NCBI RefSeq assembly: GCF_004135735.1 | Contig: NZ_CP012670.1 | Location: 10,806,501 to 10,870,500 of the forward strand | Direction of reading: 5' to 3' | Origin: Sorangium cellulosum | Lineage (GTDB): Bacteria > Myxococcota_A > Polyangia > Polyangiales > Polyangiaceae | Length of the DNA: 64,000 bases | Shown here: one piece after another, positions 24,055 through 32,120 of the stretch | Numbering within the stretch: the stretch's first letter is position 1 | How the letters are laid out: every line of letters starts with the position of its first letter | Made by a program: the position numbers and the translations under genes | Notes under the pieces: generated by a model | What the model was told of the DNA's origin: nothing | Database searches by the model: none | The model's input: only the letters and a program-made list of their open reading frames with translations

Positions 24055-26739
24055 ATGCTCGATCGTCCCAATCTATCACGAGAGAATCCTGCGGGGCCGC
24101 GCGGGCGGCGCCCGCCGCCCGGGCTCCTGGCGGCAAAGTGGCCGCCCGATGACGATGACCTCGGCGGCCCCGGGGCCCCGCCGGCGCCCGGCGGCGGCGG
24201 CGGCGGCTTCGCGGAGGACGGCAACTTCAAGCGCGGTCGCTTCAGCCCCGTCTCGATCCTCGTCGGCGTCCTCCTCGTGCTCGGGGGCGCGGGCGCCGTC
24301 TGGCTCGGCGTCAAGCAGGAGAGCCAGAAGATGTCCGTCGAGGCCGTCGCCAAGGAGAAGAAGAACATCTTCGTCCTGCCCCAGAAGGACCAGATCCCCC
24401 TCTGGCGCAAGTGGGCCGCCGCCAGCACCGAGCCGTCGCTCCAGCAGGAGGCGCTCATGCAGCTCGCGTGGGCCGGCGACGACGAGGGCGTCGCGCTCGC
24501 GACGAAGGCGCTCTCGCAGCCCGACCACCGCGTGAAGGGCGTCGCCGCGCAGGTGCTCGCCTACTACGGCTCGCCCAAGGCCGACGGCGCGAAGCCCGCG
24601 CTGCTCGAGGCGCTCAAGGCCGCCGACGAGAGCGACCGGCCGCAGATCGTCTGGGCGCTGGTCGAGCTCAAGGAGCCGGCCGCGTTCAAGGACGCGATGG
24701 ACCAGTACAGGAAGGGGTTCCTGTCGAAGGTCCAGCGGCTCGGCGGCGGCGCCGCGTTCGATCCCGAGAAGCTCGCCGGCCTCGTGTCGCTCGACGAGCT
24801 CGCGAAGCTCGCGGGCGACGAGAGCCCGTCGGTGCGGCAGCTCGTCGCGACGGTCCTGTCGCGCAACGCCGAGTCCAAGTGGACGAGCGCGCTCATCGCG
24901 CTCGTGAAGGACAAGGACGTCGAGGTCGCGCGCGAGGCCGCGAACGGCCTCGGGCGGATCGGCGACGAGACCGCGCGCGCCCCGCTCCTCGAGGCCCTGG
25001 CGAACGCCGACAAGGACAGCCGCCAGCGCTTCCTCGAGGCGCTGCGCGACGGCATCGGCGGCGAGGGGCTCGTCCTCGCCCTCGACAGCGTGAAGCAGGA
25101 GCCGGAGGAGACGACCTGGTTCCAGACGAAGCAGATCATGGAGATGCTGCGCGAGCTCGCCGATCCGCGCGCGGCCGACCCGCTCGTCGCGTGGATCGAG
25201 AAGAAGAAGCCGTCGCTCCACTGGCAGGGCGAGGCGGGGACGCGGCTCGCCGAGGTCGGCGACATCCGCGGCGCCAAGTACATCGGCGAGCGGATGCTGG
25301 CCGACCCGCTCAAGCTCTACAAGCTCGAGAAGTTCTGGGAGGCGGACGAGGGCGGGCACCTGTCGCGCACCGATCTGCCGCGCGTCGTCGGCGCCCGGAT
25401 GCTCGCCGATCTCGCCGTGATCCACGCGGACAAGAGCGACGAGCTCAAGGCCGCGGCCGAGGATCCGGTCATCCTGTGGCTCAAGGATCGCCCGCAGCCG
25501 CACGCCAACGGCCTCCGGTTCCTCGCCACGGTCAGGTCCGACAAGATCCTGAAGCCGATGCGCGACTGGGCGTTCCCGACGGACCCGCTGCCCAAGGAGG
25601 GGCAGCAGCCGCCGTTCCCGGCGGCGTTCGAGACGGCGCAGAGCGCGCTCCGCTACATCGGGCGGATGAAGGACGAGCCCTCCTTCCCGAGGCTGATCGA
25701 TCAGTTCAGTCGGAAGAAGGACCCGAAGATGGACATCACCCAGGCCGGGCTCCAGGGCGCGGGCCTCGCGATGATGGGCATGGCGCTGCGCGCGGTCGCC
25801 TACGGCGCGGCGCAGGGGCTCGCCGAGTGGGGCGATCCGCGCGCCGTGGAGCCGCTGACGAAGCTCATCGAGGACGAGACGTGGCACGAGGAGGCCCGCC
25901 AGGCCGCGTGCGAGGCGCTCGCCTGGTGCGCCGACGACGAGGCGATGATCGAGGTGGCGAAGAAGGCGAAGGACTTCGCGAGCCAGAAGGAGCCGCGCAA
26001 GCAGCTCATCGGCGCCTGCTACGCGTCGTCGCTCGCGCTCCGCCCGGTGTCCGGCGCGGCCGCCGAGCTCGTGTCGCTGCTCACGCCCGACATGGAGCCC
26101 GGGGTGCGCATCGCGCTCGCGCGCGCGATCGGCATCGGCGGCTTCGACGAGCCGGTGCAGAACCAGCTCTTCGAGAAGCTGAAGGACACCGAGGTCCGGA
26201 ACGCCGCGGCGCTCGCGCTCATCCTCGGCGGCACGACCGACATCGCGGCGCGGACGGTCGCGACGTACGCCGACCTCGACAGGGCGGCGCTCGACGACCT
26301 GAAGGACCACTACTACCGCGCCTTCGGCTACTGGTCGGAGGAGGACTTCAAGCGCGGCAACCTGTACCGGTACGTCGCGAACGCCGAGGCGATCACGCGG
26401 GTGAAGATCGCCGAGGCGCCGCAGGAGTGGGCGCGGCAGCGGCTCCAGGCGCAGTTCGACAACCTGAAGTTCGACAACGGCCCGCACTCGGAGACGCGCG
26501 TCGTGCTGCGCTACCGGCTCTATCAGGCGGCGAAGAGCGGCGACGGCGCGCAGAAGAAGGGCGCGATCGAGACGCTCAAGTTCATGAAGGAGAAGGGCGC
26601 GCTCATGGCCCTGCGGCACGAGCAGGGCGAGACGGGCGCGCTCGCGAAGCGCGCGTTCCACGAGCTCATGAACCCGAAGGCCACGGTGGCCGAGGACCTG
26701 AGCAAGTTCGCGCCGGAAAAGGGCAGCGCCAACCTCTGA
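24055..26739 (+). CDS. Membrane-anchored HEAT-repeat protein
   Basis: This 894-residue protein has a Pro/Gly-rich cytoplasmic N-terminus, one membrane span (about 66-85, SPVSILVGVLLVLGGAGAVW) and a large alpha-helical solenoid of HEAT-like repeats. Examples are EVAREAANGLGRIGDETARA, and SVRQLVATVLSRNA. No catalytic motif is visible. HEAT solenoids act as scaffolds or binding surfaces, here probably outside the cytoplasmic membrane. A strong intrinsic terminator follows at 26831-26900. It is well conserved in composition with the neighbours, so it is native. The function is unknown. Confidence 0.85.
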   Translation: MLDRPNLSRENPAGPRGRRPPPGLLAAKWPPDDDDLGGPGAPPAPGGGGGGFAEDGNFKRGRFSPVSILVGVLLVLGGAGAVWLGVKQESQKMSVEAVAKEKKNIFVLPQKDQIPLWRKWAAASTEPSLQQEALMQLAWAGDDEGVALATKALSQPDHRVKGVAAQVLAYYGSPKADGAKPALLEALKAADESDRPQIVWALVELKEPAAFKDAMDQYRKGFLSKVQRLGGGAAFDPEKLAGLVSLDELAKLAGDESPSVRQLVATVLSRNAESKWTSALIALVKDKDVEVAREAANGLGRIGDETARAPLLEALANADKDSRQRFLEALRDGIGGEGLVLALDSVKQEPEETTWFQTKQIMEMLRELADPRAADPLVAWIEKKKPSLHWQGEAGTRLAEVGDIRGAKYIGERMLADPLKLYKLEKFWEADEGGHLSRTDLPRVVGARMLADLAVIHADKSDELKAAAEDPVILWLKDRPQPHANGLRFLATVRSDKILKPMRDWAFPTDPLPKEGQQPPFPAAFETAQSALRYIGRMKDEPSFPRLIDQFSRKKDPKMDITQAGLQGAGLAMMGMALRAVAYGAAQGLAEWGDPRAVEPLTKLIEDETWHEEARQAACEALAWCADDEAMIEVAKKAKDFASQKEPRKQLIGACYASSLALRPVSGAAAELVSLLTPDMEPGVRIALARAIGIGGFDEPVQNQLFEKLKDTEVRNAAALALILGGTTDIAARTVATYADLDRAALDDLKDHYYRAFGYWSEEDFKRGNLYRYVANAEAITRVKIAEAPQEWARQRLQAQFDNLKFDNGPHSETRVVLRYRLYQAAKSGDGAQKKGAIETLKFMKEKGALMALRHEQGETGALAKRAFHELMNPKATVAEDLSKFAPEKGSANL

Positions 26740-26830
26740 GCGGCGCCCTTTCCAGGGGCGGGTGGACGCCGGAGCGATCGAGCCCGGCGGTCATCTCGAC
26801 GGGCTGCCGGGGTCGAGGACGAGCCCGGGC

Positions 26831-26900
26831 AACAGGAAGACGGGAGCGCTCGATCGGCGGAGGCCGCTTCATCGAGCGATCCCGGGCTTCCTGTTTTTCT
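26831..26900 (+). terminator. Rho-independent terminator after the HEAT-repeat gene
   Basis: The left arm (26831-26854, starting AACAGGAAGACGGGAG) pairs with the right arm (26871-26896, ending CCCGGGCTTCCTGTTT), with a GC-rich loop and a T-rich run directly after the stem. Confidence 0.8.
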
Positions 26901-27010
26901 TCGAAGTGTGCGGCGGGGCGCTCGAGCGGCGCGCTGGCCAGGGCGATCCACGCGCGTCTCGGGCTGGACAAAACGCACGATTCGGAAGAGTGTTCGCGCC
27001 GAGGTGCAGC

Positions 27011-27424
27011 GTGGCAACCTGGCGTGATGAGCTGATCGAGGCCGTGAAATCGAAGGCGGAGCGCGAGGCGGAGGAGCTCGCGCGGCACAAGAAGCGGGTC
27101 GCCGAGGCGCTCGCGGCCGCGGAGTCGGCCGTGGCGCTGGGGGCCGAGTCGCTCAAGTTCGCGCACGCGCGGGTCGAGGAGAAGGCGCAGCCCGTCGTGC
27201 TCTCGCAGGAGCCGGACAAGCACCGGCTCGCGCTCGGGGAGTTCAGCCTGACGCTGGAGCTCGTGCGCGAGTCCGCGGTCGTCCGGGTGACCTTCGGCGA
27301 CGGCAAGCCGCGCGAGTTCGACTTCGCGAAGGACCGCCACATCGCGCCCGCCGACGTGGAGGAGTACGTCGGCCGCCGCGCGCTCGAGCTGGTCCGCGCG
27401 GCGCAGAAGGCCGCGCCGTGGTGA
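27011..27424 (+). CDS. Small helical hypothetical protein
   Basis: This 137-residue protein begins VATWRDELIEAVKSKAEREA. The GTG at 27011 is chosen because GAGGTG lies just upstream and the frame before it runs through the terminator hairpin. The first half is charged and probably coiled coil (EREAEELARHKKRVAEAL). The second half looks like a small beta-rich fold ending in a helix. There is no signal peptide. Its last codons overlap the peptidase start (GTGGTGA), which implies translational coupling. I do not recognise the family. Confidence 0.7.
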   Translation: MATWRDELIEAVKSKAEREAEELARHKKRVAEALAAAESAVALGAESLKFAHARVEEKAQPVVLSQEPDKHRLALGEFSLTLELVRESAVVRVTFGDGKPREFDFAKDRHIAPADVEEYVGRRALELVRAAQKAAPW

Positions 27425-29499
27425 GCGCCGGCCTCGCAGCGCTGCGGCCGGCGCGCCTCCGCCGCGCCGCCGTGGCGGGGCTCCTCGTCGCGCTCGCGGC
27501 GTGCGCGCCGCCCGCCGCGCCGCCCCGCGAGGCCACAGCGCCGCCGGCCGCGCCGCCGCCGGCGGCCGCGCCGGCCGCGCCGGCGTCGATCGATCTCGAT
27601 CCCGCCGCGGAGGCGCGGATCAAGGCGGACGTGGCGTACCTCGCGTCGCCCGAGCTCGCGGGGCGCGGCACGGGCGAGCCGGGGGCCGACCTCGCGGCCG
27701 AGTTCATCGCGCGCCGGTTCGCCGAGCTCAAGCTGGAGCTCCTGGGCGAGGCGCCGAGGGACGCGAAGCCGTACCGGCAGGTGTTCGAGGCGCGCGTCGG
27801 CGCGGACGTGGCGCCGCCGTCGCTCGCGGTGCAGCGCGCGGGCCGGAAGCAGGGCGTCGAGGCCGACAAGCTGGTCACGGCGGACGGCAGCGCGAGCGGC
27901 ACGGTCTCGGGATCCGTGGTGCTGGTCGGCCACGGCGTGACCGCGGCGGCGGTCTCGTGGGACGACTACGGCGGCCGCGACATCGAGGGCAAGATCGCGC
28001 TCGTGCTCGACGGCGTCCCCACGCTGAGCAGCGGCCCGGGGGCGACGGCCGCCGCGCACCACGCGCCGGCGGGGACGGGAACGGCGGGCGCGGCGCACCA
28101 CGCGCCGGCGGGGACGGCGGGCGCGGCGCACCACGCGCCGGCGGGCGCGGCGCACCACGCGCCGGCGGGGACGGCGGGCGCGGCGCACCACGCGGCTGCC
28201 GCGCGCCCGGCGGACGCGCTGCGCGACTTCGGCAGCGTGCGGTACAAGCTCCGCACCGCCCGCGAGCACAAGGCCGCCGGCGTGATCCTCGTCGCCGCGG
28301 GCGACGAGCTCCCGGCCGTGTCCAGCGACGCGGCGAGCATGGGCATCCCGGCGGTGGTCATCACGCGCTCCGCGGCGCGGGCGCTCTTCCCGACGGCCGG
28401 CCTCGCGCCGCCCGGCAAGGCCGCGGCCGAGAAGCCCGCGGCGAAGGCCCCCGCGCCGCGGCCGCTCGCCGGCGTCACCGTCGAGATCACGACCCGGGTC
28501 ACCCCGCGGATGGCGCCGGCGTCGAACGTCGTCGGCCTGCTCCGGGCGCGGGAGGGCTCCCCCCACGCGGACGAGTACATCGTCGTCGGGGCGCACTTCG
28601 ACCACCTCGGCCACGGGGGCACGTCGGCCTCGCGCGCGCCGGGCGTGCGCGCCGTCCACCCGGGCGCCGACGACAACGCCTCCGGGACCGCGATGCTGCT
28701 GGAGGTGGCGCGGCGGTTCTCCGCGCTGCCCGCGCGGCCGGACCGGAACCTCGTGTTCGTCGCCTTCGGCGCCGAGGAGCTCGGCGCCCTCGGCTCGCGC
28801 CACTTCGTGGAGCACCCGCCGGCGCAGCTCGCCGGGATGAAGCCCGTCGTGGCCATGATCAACGCGGACATGGTCGGCCGGATGCGGGACGACAAGCTCC
28901 TCGTCGACGGCCTGGGCACCTCGCCCGACTGGCGGCCGATCGTCGACGGCGCCGCCCGCGGGCTCGGCCTCGCGCTCCAGTACGGCGTCGAGGGGTTCGG
29001 CGCGAGCGACCACACCTCGTTCACGGCGGCGCGCGTGCCGGTCGCCTTCCTGTTCACGGGCGTCCACGAGGACTACCACCGGCCGAGCGACACCGCGGAG
29101 AAGATCGACGCCGCGGGCATCGCGCGCTGCTCGGTGCTCGCGGCGCGCATGGCGCTCGCGCTCTCGCAGCGCGACGCGCGGCTCGCCTTCACCGATCCGC
29201 CGGCCGACCCGCACCGCGGCATGCGCGGCGGCTTCCGCGCGTCGCTCGGCACCATGCCGGACTACGCCTACCAGGGTCCCGGCGTGAAGCTGACCGGCGT
29301 GCGCCCCGACGCGCCGGCCTCCCGCGCCGGCCTGCAGGGCGGCGACGTGATCGTGCGCATCGGCGCGCATGCGATCACGAACATCCACGACTTCATGTTC
29401 GCGCTCCGCGGGCTCGAGCCGGGTCGGGAGGTCGAGATCGAGGTGGACCGCGGGGGAACCCGGGTCCCGCTCAAGGTCATCCCCGCCCCGGGTCGATGA
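27418..29499 (+). CDS. M28-family metallopeptidase lipoprotein with PA and PDZ domains
   Basis: This 693-residue protein has an export signal with lipobox LAAC and an Ala/Pro-rich linker. An M28 aminopeptidase region follows with a PA domain inserted. The zinc-site motifs are visible: GAHFDHLGHGG (about 389), GADDNASG (about 416), AFGAEELGALGSRHF and the late DHTSF. A PDZ domain fills the C-terminus (about 615-691, APASRAGLQGGDVIVRIG). It should be an outer-membrane or periplasmic aminopeptidase. A His-rich tandem repeat (AHHAPAG, residues about 212-260) interrupts the PA region. Its stop overlaps the next gene's ATG (ATGA), so the operon is tightly coupled. Confidence 0.9.
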   Translation: MVSAGLAALRPARLRRAAVAGLLVALAACAPPAAPPREATAPPAAPPPAAAPAAPASIDLDPAAEARIKADVAYLASPELAGRGTGEPGADLAAEFIARRFAELKLELLGEAPRDAKPYRQVFEARVGADVAPPSLAVQRAGRKQGVEADKLVTADGSASGTVSGSVVLVGHGVTAAAVSWDDYGGRDIEGKIALVLDGVPTLSSGPGATAAAHHAPAGTGTAGAAHHAPAGTAGAAHHAPAGAAHHAPAGTAGAAHHAAAARPADALRDFGSVRYKLRTAREHKAAGVILVAAGDELPAVSSDAASMGIPAVVITRSAARALFPTAGLAPPGKAAAEKPAAKAPAPRPLAGVTVEITTRVTPRMAPASNVVGLLRAREGSPHADEYIVVGAHFDHLGHGGTSASRAPGVRAVHPGADDNASGTAMLLEVARRFSALPARPDRNLVFVAFGAEELGALGSRHFVEHPPAQLAGMKPVVAMINADMVGRMRDDKLLVDGLGTSPDWRPIVDGAARGLGLALQYGVEGFGASDHTSFTAARVPVAFLFTGVHEDYHRPSDTAEKIDAAGIARCSVLAARMALALSQRDARLAFTDPPADPHRGMRGGFRASLGTMPDYAYQGPGVKLTGVRPDAPASRAGLQGGDVIVRIGAHAITNIHDFMFALRGLEPGREVEIEVDRGGTRVPLKVIPAPGR
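28051..28197 (+). repeat. In-frame repeat encoding five His-His AHHAPAG units
   Basis: A GC-rich unit encoding A-H-H-A-P-A-G with GTAGA spacers is repeated five times inside the M28 peptidase, with a last degenerate AHHAAAA. Unit spacing varies by three codons, which suggests slippage. Confidence 0.85.
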
Positions 29500-30791
29500 G
29501 CCGGCGTCCCCGTCGCGCCGCGCTGCCGGAGGCGCCGGTCCCGCGGCGCTGGGCCGCGCGCGGGCGCGGCGCGGGCGGCCTCGTCGTCTTCCTGTGCGGC
29601 CTCGCGGCCGCGCTCCCGGCCTGTGATCGCCCGGGCCCCACCCCGGCCGACGCCGCGGCGCCCCTCGCGGCGACGAGCGCCGGCGCGGCGGCGGACGCGG
29701 GGGCGCGCCCGGGGCCCGCGGGGCCCGACGCCGCCGCGTCGCTCGACGGCGCGGCGCTCGTGACGCCGCTCGACGGCGGCGGCGCGGCGGATGGGGGCGG
29801 CGCAGCGGACGGAGGCCCGGCGGACGGGGGTGGCGCGGCGGACGGCGGGGACGCGGCGGACGGCGGGGGCGCGGCGGACGGCGGCGCCGAGGGGTGCCCG
29901 GACGACATGGTCCTCGTCGAGGGCGACTACTGCCCGCTGGTCTCGCAGGTCTGCCTGAAGCACCACCAGGAGTACCTGAAGGACCGGGCGCGGCGGGCGA
30001 AGCTGGAGTACGCCGAGGCCGAGGCCCCGAGCAGCGTCAGCGAGCGGTGCCTCGAGTACAAGCAGCCCTCCACGTGCCTCTCGAAGCGGCGCAAGGCGAT
30101 GCGGTACTGCGTCGACCGGTACGAGTGGCCCAACCGGAAGGGCGAGCTCCCCGCGCTGCTCGTCTCGTGGCGGGAGGCGGTCAAGAAGTGCGAGGGCGTG
30201 GGCAAGCGCCTCTGCACCGAGGAGGAGTTCAACTTCGCCTGCGAGGGCGAGGAGATGCTCCCGTACACGTACGGCTACGTGCGCGACGCGACCAAGTGCA
30301 ACATCGACCGGCCGTTTCGCCAGCGTCAGATCGCGCTCTACCGGTACGAGCGGTGCATGCGCGACCCGAAGTGCAAGGCGGAGCTCGAGCGGCTGGACCA
30401 GCGCGTGCCGACCGGCTCGATGCCCGGGTGCGTGTCGCCGTTCGGCGTCCACGATCTCAACGGCAACATCAACGAGTGGGTCGTCCGGGCGGGCCGCAAG
30501 GCGCCGGAGCGGAGCGGGCTGAAGGGGGGCTGGTGGGGGCCGATGCGCGGTCGATGCCGCCCGACCGTGGGGTTCCACCTGGAAGAGGACTACGGGTACG
30601 AGGCGGGCTTCCGCTGCTGCAAGGACGCGTCGCCGCGGGACGCGTCGTCGCGGGACGCGTCGCCGCGGGACGCGTCGCCGCGGGAAATGTCGTCGCGGGA
30701 CGCGTCGCCGCGGGACGCGTCGCCGCGGGACGCGTCGCCGCGGGACGCGTCGTCGCGGGACGCGTCGTCGCCGGACGCGTCGCCGCGGTGA
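29496..30791 (+). CDS. SUMF1/FGE-domain lipoprotein with DASPR-repeat tail
   Basis: This 431-residue protein starts at the ATG overlapping the peptidase stop. It has a lipoprotein signal (AAALPACDR) and an Ala/Asp/Gly linker with repeated DGGGAA units. The SUMF1 domain follows, with YCVDRYEWPNR, GKRLCTEEEFNFACEGEE, FGVHDLNGNINEWV and GFRCCK. The C-terminal tail is twelve or so copies of DASPR/DASSR right after GFRCCK, where the family normally ends. It shares the CTEEE and GFRCC motifs with the lipoprotein at 22073-23251. Catalysis is not established for this subgroup. Confidence 0.87.
   Translation: MSRRPRRAALPEAPVPRRWAARGRGAGGLVVFLCGLAAALPACDRPGPTPADAAAPLAATSAGAAADAGARPGPAGPDAAASLDGAALVTPLDGGGAADGGGAADGGPADGGGAADGGDAADGGGAADGGAEGCPDDMVLVEGDYCPLVSQVCLKHHQEYLKDRARRAKLEYAEAEAPSSVSERCLEYKQPSTCLSKRRKAMRYCVDRYEWPNRKGELPALLVSWREAVKKCEGVGKRLCTEEEFNFACEGEEMLPYTYGYVRDATKCNIDRPFRQRQIALYRYERCMRDPKCKAELERLDQRVPTGSMPGCVSPFGVHDLNGNINEWVVRAGRKAPERSGLKGGWWGPMRGRCRPTVGFHLEEDYGYEAGFRCCKDASPRDASSRDASPRDASPREMSSRDASPRDASPRDASPRDASSRDASSPDASPR
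30627..30790 (+). repeat. 15-bp tandem repeat encoding DASPR units
   Basis: A 15-base unit (GGACGCGTCGCCGCG and GTCGTCG variants) is repeated about eleven times at the 3' end of the SUMF1 lipoprotein gene, in frame. One unit is degenerate (EMSSR). The repeat ends at the stop codon. Confidence 0.85.
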
Positions 30792-30795
30792 GCGC

Positions 30796-30848
30796 GCGGC
30801 GGCGGGAGGTGAGCCCCCGGGGGCCCCACCTCCCGGCGGCGCTTTTTT
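30796..30848 (+). terminator. Rho-independent terminator after the second SUMF1 gene
   Basis: A GC-rich hairpin with arms ending GGCGGGAGGT and ACCTCCCGGC and a GC-rich loop is followed by six T (30843-30848). Confidence 0.8.
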
Positions 30849-31025
30849 GGAGCGCGCGCGGCCGCCGACCGAGGCTACCCTCGGCCAGCGGGCGCCGCGG
30901 CGCGGCGCTCACCGACGAAGGGCCTGCGGTTGCCCCTGCGGGGGCGGTGGCTCAGATCTCGGCGGCGGGTCGACATCGGCCCGCCGCCCACGCGGGGGAC
31001 GACCCCGCACCAGCGGGAGACTTTG

Positions 31026-31514
31026 ATGAAGCGATCCATGTGCTTTGCCAGCGCGCGCGCGGCCGCGGCGGTCGTCGTTGCCCTCGGAAGCGTCGGGCTC
31101 CTGTCCTCCGCGTGCAGCCGGGGCCGCGACGCCGAGGACCCGTCGGACCAGCAGTACAACGCCTACCAGCAGGGGCAGTACCAGCAGCCCGGGCAGTACC
31201 AGCAGCCTGGGCAGTACCAGCAGCCTGGGCAGTACCAGCAGCCTGGGCAGTATCAGCAGCCGGGGCAGTACCAGCAACCGGGGTATCAGCAGCCGGGGCA
31301 GTACCCGCAGCCGGCCCCGACCGCCACGACGTCGGCGCAGCCGAGCCCGCTCGCGCTCCCGTGCCAGAACGACATGGTCTGCGGCACGCACCGGTGCAAC
31401 ACGGCGGTGGGCAAGTGCGCCTTCCCCTGCACCGCGAACACCGACTGCGCGGCGGGCTTCTCGTGCATGGGCGCCGGCACCGCGACGGCGATCTGCGTGC
31501 CCGGCGGCCAGTAG
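31026..31514 (+). CDS. Lipoprotein with YQQPGQ repeats and Cys-rich domain
   Basis: This 162-residue protein starts at the ATG preceded by GGGAGAC. It has an export signal with lipobox LSSAC, then about seven repeats of Y-Q-Q-P-G-Q (roughly 45-88), a Pro/Thr linker, and a C-terminal cysteine-rich module (CQNDMVCGTHRC, CAFPCTANTDC, GFSCMG). The last resembles small disulfide-rich modules of myxobacterial surface proteins. It is probably a surface-exposed lipoprotein. The Q/P/G/Y repeat is low complexity and likely flexible or self-associating. The function is unknown. Confidence 0.8.
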   Translation: MKRSMCFASARAAAAVVVALGSVGLLSSACSRGRDAEDPSDQQYNAYQQGQYQQPGQYQQPGQYQQPGQYQQPGQYQQPGQYQQPGYQQPGQYPQPAPTATTSAQPSPLALPCQNDMVCGTHRCNTAVGKCAFPCTANTDCAAGFSCMGAGTATAICVPGGQ

Positions 31515-31600
31515 CGAGCGCCTGGGCCCAGCGGCACGGCGCGTGCGGCGGCCTCGAGCATCCTGACAGGAGCGCCACCTCTCGCGCGGCCACAGGGATC
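31515..31600. other. Short spacer before the 42-bp repeat
   Basis: Non-coding spacer. No clear terminator was seen. Confidence 0.4.
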
Positions 31601-31605
31601 GCGCC

Positions 31606-32030
31606 CTCGCCAGGGCAGCCGGCAGCCTGCCGGGAACCGGATCCGGTCGAGCCGGGGCAGCCGGCAGCCTGCCGGGAACCGGATCCGGTCGAGCCGGGGC
31701 AGCCGGCAGCCTGCCGGGAACCGGATCCGGTCGAGCCGGGGCAGCCGGGAGCCTGCCGGGAACCGGATCCGGTCGAGCCGGGGCAGCCGGGAGCCTCCTG
31801 GGAAGCGGATCCGGTCGTTGCCGGGCAGCCGGGAGCCTCCTGGGAAGCGGATCCGGTCGTTGCCGGGCAGCTGAGCAGCCTGCCGGCCACCGGATCCGGT
31901 CGAGCCGGGGCAGCCGGCAGCCTGCCGGGAACCGGATCCGGTCGAGCCGGGGCAGCCGGGAGCCTCCTGGGAAGCGGATCCGGTCGTTGCCGGGCAGCCG
32001 GGAGCCTCCTGGGAAGCGGATCCGGTCGTG
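31606..32030. repeat. 42-bp tandem repeat, ten copies, each with a GGATCC-centred palindrome
   Basis: The core CCGGATCCGGTCG recurs at exactly 42-base spacing, beginning near 31638, 31680, 31722, 31764, 31806, 31848, 31890, 31932, 31974 and 32016. Two unit types alternate in blocks. One has GAGCCGGGGCAGCCGGCAGC; the other has GTTGCCGGGCAGCCGGGAGC. Because 42 is divisible by three, several frames stay open across it, but none has a start site or native composition. There are no unique spacers, so it is not a CRISPR array. Confidence 0.88.
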
Positions 32031-32120
32031 CCGATACCCGATACCTCGCTGGTGGATGCGACGCTGGGCGTGGGCGCCGTCGGAGCGCCGGGCGGCTGCG
32101 GGATGGAGAAGGCGGCGCGC

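Noticed and set aside
26762..27010. Upstream extension of the small helical protein
   Set aside because: It would translate through the terminator hairpin; the GTG at 27011 has a ribosome-binding site.
31606..32030. Possible CRISPR array
   Set aside because: Units are contiguous 42-mers with no variable spacers, and no cas gene is nearby.
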